64,000 nt of DNA. Source: Acidobacteria bacterium AB60 (lineage in GTDB: Bacteria > Acidobacteriota > Terriglobia > Terriglobales > Acidobacteriaceae). The stretch is taken from contig VANK01000009.1 in assembly GCA_008682415.1 (NCBI GenBank), positions 62,001 through 126,000 of the forward strand, given 5' to 3'. Positions within the stretch are counted from its first letter, which is position 1, and the number at the start of each line of letters is the position of its first letter. The notes under the pieces were generated by a model. The model had not been told where the DNA came from. It made no database searches and saw only the letters and a list, made by a program, of their open reading frames with translations. The position numbers were made by a program, and so were the translations under genes. Positions 36,915-45,184 of the stretch are shown here, one piece after another.

Positions 36915-37453
36915 CGGCTGACGGCCGGTGAGCCACGCTCCATCGACGCGTCCTGCAGGGTGCCGGCGAGCGCGGCTGCCCAATCGCGAATAGCATTCCA
37001 ATCGCGCGCGTCGGCAACCGGGGCCTTGTGGAGGGCCGGGATGATCTTCCAGGGGAACCCCAGGCGTTTGGGGTCGAAGGTCCCTCCGACAACCTGGCAG
37101 GCGATGGGCTTGAGCCAGGGGTACCGCGCGAGCTGCTTCTCGAGTTGCTGGTGTGCACTGTGCCAGTCCTTCTCGCGGGTTTCAATCGGGCCAGGAACGA
37201 GCAGGGCGACGGGCATGGTTCGAAGAGATTCCTGGTGAGTCTCGAGAAAGTGGCGTGCCTCTCTATGCAGTTTGCCCATGTAGAGAGCGGCCGCGAGCAC
37301 GACAGCTTCGTAGGAATCAAGAGACGCGATTTCACTCGCGGGACGGCACTCCACGGTGAATCCCCGATCGCGCAGGGTCTCCGCCACGAACTGGGCGGTC
37401 TCCGCAGTCGATCCGAAACGGGTGGCATAGGCGACGAGCACCTGATGGGGCAT
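36911..37453 (-). CDS. Flavodoxin-domain protein (HemG-like)
   Basis: 180 residues from the ATG at 37453 with AGGAG 6 nt upstream. Flavodoxin fold: VLVAYATRFGSTAETAQFVAE is the FMN phosphate loop. The size and the KLHREARHFLETH and C-terminal DWNAIRDWA segments resemble menaquinone-dependent protoporphyrinogen oxidase HemG and related flavodoxin-domain proteins. No heme genes are adjacent, so HemG function is not claimed. The last base pairs overlap the VOC gene tail to tail (TTAG encodes both stops). Confidence 0.8.
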   Translation of the reverse strand: MPHQVLVAYATRFGSTAETAQFVAETLRDRGFTVECRPASEIASLDSYEAVVLAAALYMGKLHREARHFLETHQESLRTMPVALLVPGPIETREKDWHSAHQQLEKQLARYPWLKPIACQVVGGTFDPKRLGFPWKIIPALHKAPVADARDWNAIRDWAAALAGTLQDASMERGSPAVSR

Positions 37454-37598
37454 GGCGGACTCCTGACAATCGGCGGAAGAGTACACCGGAAGGCCGGCGT
37501 CAAGCTGTGATAACGAGGATGCGCGCCGGCCGCCCGTAGAATGGAGGAAGGCTGGTGCAAACCGCCGAATCCATCTATGACTGCGGGGAAACGCGTCG

Positions 37599-38426
37599 TT
37601 GCTGATTGATTCCCATGCTCATCTCGATAGCCCGCGCTACGGCCCTGACCGCGCGGAGATGCTGCGCCGCGCGAAAGAGGCCGGGGTGGAGGCGATCCTC
37701 TCGATCGGGATTGGCGAGGGGCCGGCGGAGATGCACCAGGCATTCGATCTGTGCCGGGAATTCAACGGGCAGCCGGGGGTGCCGCGGCTGTATGCGAGCG
37801 CTGGGATCTACCCGCATTCCACGCCCGAAGCGGATGACGCCGCCCTAGCGAAGCTCGACGCGCTGCTGGCCGAGCCGGAGGTGATTGCCTGCGGTGAGAT
37901 CGGACTGGACTACTATCACGAGGGAGCGCCGCATGACGTGCAGCGGGCGGGGCTGATTCGCCAGTTGGAAGTGGCGGCCGCGCGGAAGCGTCCGATCCTC
38001 ATCCATTGCCGGCCCAAGGACGGGGTGTTCGATGCGTGGGATCACCTGTTCCTGGTTCTCGATACGTACTGGCGCCACACCGGCCTGGGAGGCGTGATGC
38101 ATTGCTTTGGAGGCAGCTGGGAGCAGGCGCGGCGTTCGCTGGAGATGGGCTTTCTGATCTCGTTTGCGGGGAACGTGACCTACGCGAAGGCACAGGTGCT
38201 GCGCGAGGTAGCGGCCCAGGTGCCTCTTGACGGGTTGCTGGTGGAGACGGACGCGCCATGGCTGGCTCCGGGAGAGCATCGGGGCAAGCGGAACGAGCCC
38301 GCGATGGTGGTCGAGACCGCGGCTGTACTTGCAGGTGTGAAAGGCGTGAGCGCGGAAGAAATGGCAACGGCCACGACGAAAAACTTCGCGCGGCTTTTTG
38401 CGCTTGGCCCCGGCGTGGGAAACTGA
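37599..38426 (+). CDS. tatD: TatD-family metal-dependent DNase
   Basis: 275 residues starting at TTG 37599; GGGGAAA lies about 10 nt upstream and an in-frame stop at 37578 excludes a longer ATG form. Metal ligands: DSHAHLD (HxH) at the N-terminus, GEIGLDYYH, LIHCR, MHCFGGS and ETDAPWLAP. The family are 3'-5' exonucleases/deoxyribonucleases with a TIM barrel, acting in DNA repair and turnover. A 10-codon ATG frame (37577-37609) overlaps the TTG start in another frame and could influence translation. yajQ follows 54 nt downstream. Confidence 0.92.
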   Translation: MLIDSHAHLDSPRYGPDRAEMLRRAKEAGVEAILSIGIGEGPAEMHQAFDLCREFNGQPGVPRLYASAGIYPHSTPEADDAALAKLDALLAEPEVIACGEIGLDYYHEGAPHDVQRAGLIRQLEVAAARKRPILIHCRPKDGVFDAWDHLFLVLDTYWRHTGLGGVMHCFGGSWEQARRSLEMGFLISFAGNVTYAKAQVLREVAAQVPLDGLLVETDAPWLAPGEHRGKRNEPAMVVETAAVLAGVKGVSAEEMATATTKNFARLFALGPGVGN

Positions 38427-38480
38427 TTGAGAGCACAAGCGCTTGCGGTTCAGCCGCTCGGCGCTTCTTCAAGAGGGATC

Positions 38481-38984
38481 ATGGCGCAGGAGAACACATT
38501 CGATATCGTGAGCAAGATCGACGTTCAGGAGGTTCGGAACGCCATCGACCAGGCGATCAAGGAGATCCGCCAGCGGTTCGACCTCAAGGACTCGCACTCC
38601 GAGATCAACCTCACCGAGGGCGATAAGGAGATTCAGCTGGCCTCGGCGGGTGAGTACAAGCTGGAGGCCGTGAAAGAGATCCTGGGGCAGAAGCTGGTGA
38701 AGCGGGGCGTATCGCTGAAGAACCTGACCTACGGCAAGATTGAGCCGGCGGCGGGTCAGAGCGTGCGCCAGAAGATCACGCTGCAGCAGGGAATTCCTGC
38801 GGAAAAAGCCAAGGAGATTGTGCGGCTGATCAAAGATTCGAAAAAGAAGGCGCAAGCCAGCATCCAAGGCGATACTGTAAGAGTCTCAAGCAAAGACCGT
38901 GACGAACTCCAGGCGATCATTGCGATGCTGCGCGGCAAGGATCTTGGTGTCGATCTGCAATTCACGAATTACCGGACGAATTAA
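38481..38984 (+). CDS. YajQ-family nucleotide-binding protein
   Basis: 167 residues from the ATG at 38481 (AGAGGG upstream); a TTG at 38427 is less likely. Full-length YajQ fold of two ferredoxin-like halves: NTFDIVSKIDVQEVRNAIDQ at the start, RFDLKDSHSEINL, KRGVSLKNLTYGK, VRQKITLQQGI, KKKAQASIQGDTVRVSSK. Some members bind cyclic di-GMP or act in phage gene regulation; this protein's ligand is unknown. The polyprenyl synthase start follows within 4 nt of its stop. Confidence 0.93.
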   Translation: MAQENTFDIVSKIDVQEVRNAIDQAIKEIRQRFDLKDSHSEINLTEGDKEIQLASAGEYKLEAVKEILGQKLVKRGVSLKNLTYGKIEPAAGQSVRQKITLQQGIPAEKAKEIVRLIKDSKKKAQASIQGDTVRVSSKDRDELQAIIAMLRGKDLGVDLQFTNYRTN

Positions 38985-38987
38985 GTG

Positions 38988-40046
38988 ATGGAAGCCCGGC
39001 AAGACCTCCCCTGCGGCAAGCCGGACCCTGAACCCAAGCGAGAGAAGCGGAGCGATTTGAGCACACTGGCGATAGCGACGGCGAGGGAGGTTTTCGATCT
39101 GCTGCGGGACGATCTCGTGGCGATCGAGCAGGAACTTGGCCGGGACGCTGCTTCGAGCGTCAGCACCATCACGGAGATCGCCGAGTATCTGAGGGAAGGG
39201 GGCGGCAAGCGCATCCGGCCCTCGCTGCTGCTGCTGTCGTCGCACATGCTGGGCTTTTCCGGACCGAGCGCCATTCGGCTGGGCGCTGTCGTGGAAATGG
39301 TGCACACGGCGACGCTGGTGCACGACGACATTATCGATGGGGCCGATACGCGGCGCGGAAGGCCTTCCGCGAATACCACCTGGGGCAACGAGAAGTGCGT
39401 CCTTGCGGGCGACTGGTTGTACATGCAGGCGTTCCGCGTCGCCCTGGAAGAGAAGAACCTGCGCGTCCTGGATCTGCTGATCGGACTGACCCAGCAGATG
39501 GTCGAGGGCGAATTGCTGCAGATCCAGAAGCTGGGCAAAGCGGTCTCCGAGGCAGAGTATTACGACCTGATCTTCCGCAAGACGGCGTGCTTGTTCTCCG
39601 TATCGATGCGGCTCGGGGCGGTGCTGGCGGGAGCCAGCGAGACCCACGAGGCCAACCTGGGGACCTACGGACGAACCGTGGGGCTGGCGTTCCAGATTGT
39701 GGATGACGTGCTGGATCTGACTGCCACCGAGCAGGTGCTGGGAAAGCCAGTAGCCAGCGATCTGCGCGAAGGGAAGGCGACTCTCGCGGTGATTCACTCC
39801 CTGGACCACGGGACGGCCGCGGACCGCCAGACGATCCAGCGGGTGCTGGACGACCGCAGCTTTGAGAACGTGAGCCGCCAGCAGATCCAGGAGATCCTGG
39901 CCCGCAACGGTTCCGTGAGCTACGCGATGGGAGTGGCGGAGCGCTATGCCGAGCAGGCCCGCAAGGCGCTCAAGGCCATGCCGGATTCCGATTTCAAGCG
40001 GGCCCTCCTCTGGGTGCCTGATTTTGTGGTCGCGAGAGAGAAGTAA
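38988..40046 (+). CDS. Polyprenyl diphosphate synthase (long-chain type)
   Basis: 352 residues (GTG at 38985 directly adjoins the ATG at 38988). Trans-prenyltransferase with GGGKRIRPSL, the first aspartate-rich motif HDDIIDGAD (D113, D114, D117) and a second FQIVDDVLD. The residues just before the first motif are small (VHTATLV), as in longer-chain synthases such as IspB/HepT that make quinone side chains. It adds isopentenyl units to a shorter allylic diphosphate. It is tightly linked to yajQ (3 nt). A second, short-chain type synthase lies at 58119-59018. Confidence 0.88.
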   Translation: MEARQDLPCGKPDPEPKREKRSDLSTLAIATAREVFDLLRDDLVAIEQELGRDAASSVSTITEIAEYLREGGGKRIRPSLLLLSSHMLGFSGPSAIRLGAVVEMVHTATLVHDDIIDGADTRRGRPSANTTWGNEKCVLAGDWLYMQAFRVALEEKNLRVLDLLIGLTQQMVEGELLQIQKLGKAVSEAEYYDLIFRKTACLFSVSMRLGAVLAGASETHEANLGTYGRTVGLAFQIVDDVLDLTATEQVLGKPVASDLREGKATLAVIHSLDHGTAADRQTIQRVLDDRSFENVSRQQIQEILARNGSVSYAMGVAERYAEQARKALKAMPDSDFKRALLWVPDFVVAREK

Positions 40047-40198
40047 ACCTTTTTGAAAAAGGTTGCCATCTAATACGGCAGAGCGGGGGATTCCCGTCCG
40101 GTCTGCAACTCTCGTGGAATCTGAAAGTAACCGCTTACACTGAAGGTACAATTCACTTTGGTAACCTGACTTGTTCGGCAGAAAGTTGGCCCAGCAGT

Positions 40199-40251
40199 GT
40201 TACGTCGTGCTAGTTTGGTAATCAACTTAGCAAAAAACTAGCTTACGTAAC
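40199..40251 (+). ncRNA. Structured 5' leader of the small gene (two-part hairpin)
   Basis: GTTACGT (40199-40205) pairs with ACGTAAC (40245-40251). Inside it GCTAGTTT (40209-40216) pairs with AAACTAGC (40235-40242), around an 18-nt loop, with a 3/2-nt internal bulge. The hairpin ends 2 nt before the AAGGAG ribosome site, so opening and closing could affect translation. No known riboswitch family was recognised. Confidence 0.5.
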
Positions 40252-40267
40252 CCAAGGAGTCCCATAA

Positions 40268-40462
40268 ATGCTCTCTGGTCACAAGAACCGTTCCGTATAC
40301 TCCCCCAACTCCTCTTCCACCCTCATGGCAGCCGCTGAGGAAGCCGCGCAGCGTGCAACGCTGGAGGCTCTGGCCGCAGCGATTCGCCAACAGCGGGCGC
40401 TTTTGAAGCTCGACGTGGATACCGCGTCAGGAAGCAGCGAGTTGTTGGCACGGGTCGGATAA
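40268..40462 (+). CDS. Small hypothetical protein
   Basis: 64 residues with a well-placed ribosome site (AAGGAG, 8 nt before the ATG). The first 18 residues are polar (GHKNRSVYSPNSSS). The rest is Ala-rich and helical (AAAEEAAQRATLEALAAAIRQQRALLKL). No signal peptide, TM helix or known domain. It is framed by a structured leader and by repeated GGTAACC/GTTACC motifs on both sides. I do not recognise it; a short regulatory or stress peptide is one possibility. Confidence 0.55.
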   Translation: MLSGHKNRSVYSPNSSSTLMAAAEEAAQRATLEALAAAIRQQRALLKLDVDTASGSSELLARVG

Positions 40463-40516
40463 ATTCACGATTTCCGCTGCATTTTTGATCTCGCGGCTTT
40501 GAGCCGAATCCGCGAT

Positions 40517-40539
40517 GGTAACAGTTACCTAGGGTAACC
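40517..40539. promoter_or_regulatory. Clustered GGTAAC/GTTACC motifs
   Basis: GGTAAC-A-GTTACC (40517-40529) is a 13-bp palindrome, followed by GGTAACC (40533-40539). The middle GTTACC can pair with either neighbour, so two small exclusive hairpins or a protein site are possible. Related motifs lie at 40127-40132, 40160-40166 and 40247-40253. Confidence 0.4.
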
Positions 40540-40637
40540 GGATGCCACCCCTTCGCGCCGCGAGAGGCACCTTCGACGAGACCAAGACCGCTCGAGCAAG
40601 CCTGAGTGAGTTGGGGCCGAGGCTTTGTGCGGGCAGG

Positions 40638-41057
40638 TCAGGTGAGGAGCGCACGCAGAGCAGTGGCGTACGCCTCGGGTAGAGGCTGCCGCTTGAACTT
40701 CTCGTCGCAGACCACATGCACGGTTTCGCCTTCGGCGAGGAGCTCCGGATCCTTGCCGTCTTCGAGCTTGCGCAGGATCCGATAGGCAAACTTGAGAACC
40801 GAGCCCCGCAGCATGGCGGGACGGGTTTCAATCAGGATCCGGTCGTCGTACCGGGCGGGTGACCGGTAACGGCAGTTTGCCTCCACCACGGGCAGCACCA
40901 GCTTGTGCTCGATCTCCATCTGGCTATACGCCAATCCCAGGGAACGCAGCAACTCCACGCGCCCGATCTCAAACCAAATCAGATAGTTCGCGTAATAGAC
41001 CACGTTCATCTGGTCGGTCTCGGCGTAGCGCACGCGCACTTCAGTGGTCACAGGCAT
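40638..41057 (-). CDS. Acyl-CoA thioesterase, hotdog fold (YbgC/4HBT family)
   Basis: 139 residues. Single hotdog domain with YAETDQMNVVYYANYLIWFE at the N-terminus, where the aspartate in ETD is the YbgC/4-hydroxybenzoyl-CoA thioesterase catalytic residue. EANCRYRSPARYDDRILIET and KFAYRIL complete the family pattern. It should hydrolyse acyl-CoA or acyl-ACP. It is last in the minus-strand run cdsA-dxr-rseP, separated from rseP by a 101-bp stretch of inverted repeats. Confidence 0.9.
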   Translation of the reverse strand: MPVTTEVRVRYAETDQMNVVYYANYLIWFEIGRVELLRSLGLAYSQMEIEHKLVLPVVEANCRYRSPARYDDRILIETRPAMLRGSVLKFAYRILRKLEDGKDPELLAEGETVHVVCDEKFKRQPLPEAYATALRALLT

Positions 41058-41060
41058 AGT

Positions 41061-41154
41061 CAGAGATCAGCCTTCAGAGGCCAGAGATCAGCCTGAGAAC
41101 TCGCTCCGCGCAGGCGGATGAATCGGGCGGGAGTTCTCCAGTAGCTGATCTCTG
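41061..41154. repeat. Nested inverted repeat between rseP and the thioesterase gene
   Basis: CAGAGATCAGC occurs at 41061-41071 and 41082-41092; its reverse complement GCTGATCTCTG is at 41144-41154. Inside the second pair GAGAACTC (41095-41102) matches GAGTTCTC (41131-41138). The result is an 11-bp plus 8-bp stem around a 28-nt loop, with no T-tract. The unpaired first copy could compete for the same partner. Confidence 0.75.
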
Positions 41155-41158
41155 CTTC

Positions 41159-42547
41159 TTACGGTTTCATGTGGGTGAAGATGGGCAGCTTGGTCACGTC
41201 GTTGAAGATGATGAAGGCGAAGAAGACCACCAGGACCACGAAGGCGGCCTGGTAGATCCGTTCCTTGACCGCGATGCTGATGTCGTGGCGCAGCAGCGAC
41301 TCAATCAGCAGCAGCAAAATCAGGCCGCCGTCGAGGATTGGGAACGGCATCAGATTGAGGATGCCCAGGTTAAGGCTAATGGCTGCCGCCAGCCCGATCT
41401 TGGGGAACCAGCCGCGCATTCCGGCCGCCTGACCCGCCATCCGGGCGATCCCCACCGGGCCGGAGAGCTGCGACACGGCTACCCGGCGGGTAAAGAGGCC
41501 CTGCAGTACTTCGACGATCAGCAGAGACTTGTCGCGGCAAAACTGGCCGGCCTTGCCGATCGCTTTCCCGGCCGGAAGCGGGTCGTCCCGCATGGGAGGA
41601 GGCACGGCCTCAAAGCCCAGCTTCCACCCGCTGTCCATCCTGGTGGGATTCACCACCATGGGGGGAAGGGTGTCGCCATTGCGGAGCACCGTGAGCACGA
41701 GGGCTGTCCCTTTGCCGGCCTGCATGTAGGCGAGCAGTGATTCCACCGTATGGAAGGGATGACCGTCCACCGCCACGATCGAATCGCCTCCGCGGAGACC
41801 GGCCTTGGCGGCTGGCGTGCCGGCAGGGACGTCGTAGACACCGATGGGACCTCGCACATACTGGGGGATGATGCCCACGTCGCTGATGTCGAAGTCGTGT
41901 CCCTTGATGTCAGGCGGCAGAGCGAGGGAGAGCTGCACGGTGTTGCCGTCGCGGTTCACCGTTACTGGAACTGTCTGATTGAAGTTGAAGTTGGCCTGCT
42001 CGTCGACCTTTTCCCAGTCGGGATGCTGCGCGCCGCCGAAGCTTTCCACCACATCCCCTGCCTTGAACCCGGCCTGTGCGGCCACGGAGTCGGCCGCCAC
42101 CCACTCGATGGTGGTGGAGCTGGTTTCGTGCAGCGGCACTTCGTTGAAAAGCGCGTAATAGACGGCCATGAGCACGAAGGCGAGGATGAAGTTTGCGACG
42201 GGCCCGGCGACGCCGATGAGCATCCGCTGCCATCGCGGGTGGGAGGTGAAGGCGCCGGGATCATCCGGACTGACGACTGCTCCCTCCTCGGAGGTGGTGG
42301 CGATCTGGTCGGGCGTTTCCCCGGTCATCTTCACGTAGCCGCCCAGGGGCAGCAGGCAGACCTTGTAATCGGTATCGCCGTACTTGACGCCGAACAGCCG
42401 CGGGCCGAAGCCCACGCTGAACGATTCCACGCGCACGCCGCACAGCTTGGCTACGGCGAAGTGACCAAACTCGTGGACCACAACCATGACGCCGATAAGA
42501 ATGATGAAGGCGACAATCGCGACTACAACGTCGTGAAGATTCTGCAT
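41159..42547 (-). CDS. rseP: Site-2 intramembrane metalloprotease RseP
   Basis: 462 residues from the ATG at 42547; a TTG at 42559 is too close to AAGGA. Zinc motif HEFGH in the first TM helix (25-29), two PDZ-like domains in the middle (around GFKAGDVVESFGG and AAKAGLRGGDSIVAVDGH) and the second active-site segment LNLMPFPILDGG, with further C-terminal TM helices. RseP cleaves anti-sigma factors and signal peptides in the membrane, releasing envelope-stress sigma factors. It starts 36 nt after dxr, a common gene order with cdsA and dxr. Confidence 0.94.
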   Translation of the reverse strand: MQNLHDVVVAIVAFIILIGVMVVVHEFGHFAVAKLCGVRVESFSVGFGPRLFGVKYGDTDYKVCLLPLGGYVKMTGETPDQIATTSEEGAVVSPDDPGAFTSHPRWQRMLIGVAGPVANFILAFVLMAVYYALFNEVPLHETSSTTIEWVAADSVAAQAGFKAGDVVESFGGAQHPDWEKVDEQANFNFNQTVPVTVNRDGNTVQLSLALPPDIKGHDFDISDVGIIPQYVRGPIGVYDVPAGTPAAKAGLRGGDSIVAVDGHPFHTVESLLAYMQAGKGTALVLTVLRNGDTLPPMVVNPTRMDSGWKLGFEAVPPPMRDDPLPAGKAIGKAGQFCRDKSLLIVEVLQGLFTRRVAVSQLSGPVGIARMAGQAAGMRGWFPKIGLAAAISLNLGILNLMPFPILDGGLILLLLIESLLRHDISIAVKERIYQAAFVVLVVFFAFIIFNDVTKLPIFTHMKP

Positions 42548-42582
42548 GTTGATGAACAAATCCTTGATGCTCCCGGGCTCGC

Positions 42583-43737
42583 CTAAAGCACGAGCTGCGC
42601 CGCCCGCTCCCTCGCCCGGCGATCTTCCTCCAGCACCTCGCTAATGGTGGCCGGGTGCGCTTCCGGGGTGGCAGCGAGCACTCTTTCAATTGTATCTGGG
42701 ATACCGCTAAATGGGATGCGGCGCCCCAGAAATGCTTCAACGGCAACTTCGTCGGCGGCGTTCAGGGCGATGCAGTGCGCGCCGCCCTTTTCGGCTGCCT
42801 CAAACGCAAGCCGCAGGCAAGGAAAGCGCTGAAAATCCGGCTCCTCGAAGTCGAGATGCCGGAGCGCTGCCAGGTCGAAGGTGAGGCTCGAGGCTGGCCT
42901 CTCCGGGTAGGCCAGAGCGTAGAGAATGGGCAACCTCATGTCGGTGACGGAGATCTGCGCCAGGATGGACCCATCCACGTACTCCACCAGCGAGTGCACG
43001 GTGGACTGGGGATGGACCGTGACCCGCACCTGGGACGGCGGCACGTCGAAGAGTCGGCAGGCTTCGATAACCTCAAGCCCTTTGTTGAGCAGGGTGGCCG
43101 AATCAATGGTGATGCGGCGGCCCATGACCCAGGTGGGATGCTTCAGGGCCTGCTCGGGAGTGATGCCGGCGAACTGCTCAAGCGGCGTCTGGCGGAACGG
43201 ACCGCCGGAAGCGGTGAGCCAGATGGTCTTGACCTCGTGATGGGCCCCGACCCGCATGCACTGGTGCACGGCGTTGTGCTCGCTGTCAATAGGAAGGATG
43301 GGGACGTTGCGCTCCCGCGCGGCCGCGGTCAGAATCTCGCCCGCTGCGACCATGCACTCCTTGTTCGCCAGTCCTACAGGTTTGCCGGCCAGTATCGCCG
43401 CGTGGGTCGCCTCCAGACCCGCTACGCCCACGATGGCCGAGACCACGAAGTCCGCCTGCGGCAAGGTGGAGCAGGCGACCGTGCCCGCGGTTCCGTGGAC
43501 CACCTCAGTGCCGGAGATGCCCGCCTGCCGCAGCCGGGACGCGAGTTGGTCGGCGAGTTCTTCCGTGGCCATGGAGACGAGCTGCGGATGCCACCGCGCC
43601 GCCTGCGCCAAGGCTTCGTCTACATTGCGGCCGGCCGCCAGCGCGGCCACGGAGTAGCGATCGGGGAACTGTTCGACGATGGAAAGGGTGCTCTGACCGA
43701 TGGAGCCGGTGGATCCGAGAATTGCGAGTCGCTTCAA
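42583..43737 (-). CDS. dxr: 1-deoxy-D-xylulose-5-phosphate reductoisomerase
   Basis: 384 residues. It converts DXP to MEP with NADPH, the first committed step of non-mevalonate isoprenoid synthesis. N-terminal NADPH loop LGSTGSIGQSTL (7-18), ALANKE-like GLANKECMVAAGE, metal/substrate motifs PIDSEHNAVHQCM, TASGGPFR, HPTWVMGRRITIDSATLLNKGLE and VHPQSTVHSLVEY, and the C-terminal helical domain. It lies between cdsA and rseP in the minus-strand run and presumably feeds the prenyl synthases and UppS elsewhere in the window. Confidence 0.97.
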   Translation of the reverse strand: MKRLAILGSTGSIGQSTLSIVEQFPDRYSVAALAAGRNVDEALAQAARWHPQLVSMATEELADQLASRLRQAGISGTEVVHGTAGTVACSTLPQADFVVSAIVGVAGLEATHAAILAGKPVGLANKECMVAAGEILTAAARERNVPILPIDSEHNAVHQCMRVGAHHEVKTIWLTASGGPFRQTPLEQFAGITPEQALKHPTWVMGRRITIDSATLLNKGLEVIEACRLFDVPPSQVRVTVHPQSTVHSLVEYVDGSILAQISVTDMRLPILYALAYPERPASSLTFDLAALRHLDFEEPDFQRFPCLRLAFEAAEKGGAHCIALNAADEVAVEAFLGRRIPFSGIPDTIERVLAATPEAHPATISEVLEEDRRARERAAQLVL

Positions 43738-43747
43738 AAAAGCCTCG

Positions 43748-43822
43748 AGCTCTTAGCTTTGCCGCTTTTAGCAACGCAAGGGAGCCGCGCGACTAAAAGC
43801 CAATAGCTAAAAGCTAACAGCT
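43748..43822. repeat. Nested inverted repeat between cdsA and dxr
   Basis: 43748-43760 (AGCTCTTAGCTTT) pairs with 43810-43822 with one mismatch. Inside, GCTTTTAG (43764-43771) pairs exactly with CTAAAAGC (43793-43800) around a 21-nt loop. Same plan as the element at 41061-41154 but unrelated sequence. No T-tract follows. Confidence 0.75.
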
Positions 43823-43826
43823 CTCC

Positions 43827-44681
43827 CTAGAAGCTGCGATGAATGAGCTGCGCGTACCAGAGCGCCGGAGCGGCGAGCAGAAGCGCATCGATACGGTCCA
43901 GGATGCCTCCGTGGCCCGGCAGCAGGTTTCCGGAGTCTTTGACCCCGGCGGAGCGCTTGAGAGCCGACTCCGCAAGGTCGCCGACCTGTCCGGCGATATT
44001 GACCAGGACGGCCATGCCCATCCAGTAGCCCCAACCCTCCTCGGAGAAGGAGAGAACCGCGGAGTTCCAGCGCGCCAGGTACTCCGCCAGGCCCAGCAGC
44101 GCGGCGGTGATCAGCAGGCTGCCGGCAATCGAGCCGATAGCGCCCTCCCAGGTTTTGTTGGGACTGATGGCGGGCGCAAGCTTGTGCCGTCCGAAGGCGC
44201 GGCCCACGTAGAGAGCGGTGGAGTCGCCGGCCCACACGGCGCACAGCAGGAAGACCAGCAGAGAGGAGCCGTTGGTCTGTTCGCGCAGAGCGGGGATCGC
44301 GATCATGGTGAAGCCGGTGTAGAAGAGGCAGAAGATGGCGTTGGCGGCGTCCGGCAGAACCCGGTCGATGGGGCTGATGAAGGTGCAATACATCAGCAGC
44401 GTGAGGCACAGAATGCCGAAGATGGGCAGAAACTTGTCCGGATCCTGCCACTGCCACCAGGCGGCGAAAAGAACCACGATGGCGACGATGAGGGCGACGC
44501 GTGGCGATTGCGGGCCCATGCGCCGCGCGATGCCGAGATACTCCCATGCGGCCAGCGAGGACACAGCCGCCGTCGCCGCCACCAGCAGAAAGCGCAGATG
44601 CGGCGGCAGAAAGACGAGAACAAGAACCAAAGGAATCAGGACAGCAGCGGTCAGAACTCGTTTCATTCTGGGGTTGAGCAT
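43827..44681 (-). CDS. cdsA: Phosphatidate cytidylyltransferase
   Basis: 284 residues from the ATG at 44681 (44666 is possible); a longer frame from 44801 has low-complexity sequence before the first TM helix. It makes CDP-diacylglycerol from phosphatidic acid and CTP at the inner membrane. About eight TM helices; the CdsA signature is complete in SALKRSAGVKDSGNLLPGHG with GGILDRID. Loops PNKTWEGAIGS and GDSTALYVGRAFG are typical. It is first of the cdsA-dxr-rseP-thioesterase run. Confidence 0.95.
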   Translation of the reverse strand: MLNPRMKRVLTAAVLIPLVLVLVFLPPHLRFLLVAATAAVSSLAAWEYLGIARRMGPQSPRVALIVAIVVLFAAWWQWQDPDKFLPIFGILCLTLLMYCTFISPIDRVLPDAANAIFCLFYTGFTMIAIPALREQTNGSSLLVFLLCAVWAGDSTALYVGRAFGRHKLAPAISPNKTWEGAIGSIAGSLLITAALLGLAEYLARWNSAVLSFSEEGWGYWMGMAVLVNIAGQVGDLAESALKRSAGVKDSGNLLPGHGGILDRIDALLLAAPALWYAQLIHRSF

Positions 44682-44824
44682 ACACCGGCGCGCCTGTTTT
44701 GGCGCCTGCGCCGGATCACCGGAGGGCTGAGGGGAAGGGCGCCGCGCTCGAGGCCCCGCCAGGCTCGCGGGGAATGACGGGTGCCGAACTCCGTTCGTCA
44801 CATTTCTTCACCTTCCATAGGCGA

Positions 44825-44847
44825 TCTAGGGTAGGGTGTCTAGGGTA
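44825..44847 (+). promoter_or_regulatory. Direct repeat overlapping the PadR start codon
   Basis: TCTAGGGTA at 44825-44833 and again at 44839-44847, 14 bp apart; the last A is the first base of the PadR ATG. This probable autorepressor site would also block initiation. The layout resembles that at 34685-34703. Confidence 0.55.
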
Positions 44848-45170
44848 TGGAATCGAAACCGCTGCTCCCCGGGACTCTGGATCTTCTGCTGTTGAAGTCG
44901 CTTTCCCTCGAACCGATGCATGGCTACCGAATCGCTCAGCGCCTGCGGCAGATCTCGGGCGACGTGTTTCAGGTGGAAGAGGGAACGTTGTATCCGGCGT
45001 TGCAGAAGCTCCTCGCCAAGGGGTGGGTTGCGGGGGAGTGGAAGCAGACCGAGAACAACCGGCGCGCGCGATATTACAAGCTCACTGCTGCCGGCCGCAA
45101 GCATCTGCAGACGCAGCGCGTCGAGTTTGAGAAGGTGCTGGTGGCCATCATGCGGGTGATGGAGGCCTAG
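44847..45170 (+). CDS. PadR-family transcriptional regulator
   Basis: 107 residues: PGTLDLLLLKSLSLEPMHGYRIA, then the recognition helix/wing VEEGTLYPALQKLLAKGWVAGEW and RARYYKLTAAGRKHL, a compact PadR domain with a short dimerisation helix. It precedes an ADOP permease by 14 nt and probably represses it and itself. There is no ribosome site, and the start codon is inside a direct repeat. It is a paralogue of the regulator at 34352-34681 (both carry HGY, EEGxLYPAL and LTAAG). Confidence 0.93.
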   Translation: MESKPLLPGTLDLLLLKSLSLEPMHGYRIAQRLRQISGDVFQVEEGTLYPALQKLLAKGWVAGEWKQTENNRRARYYKLTAAGRKHLQTQRVEFEKVLVAIMRVMEA

Positions 45171-45184
45171 GCGCGAGGAGGGAA

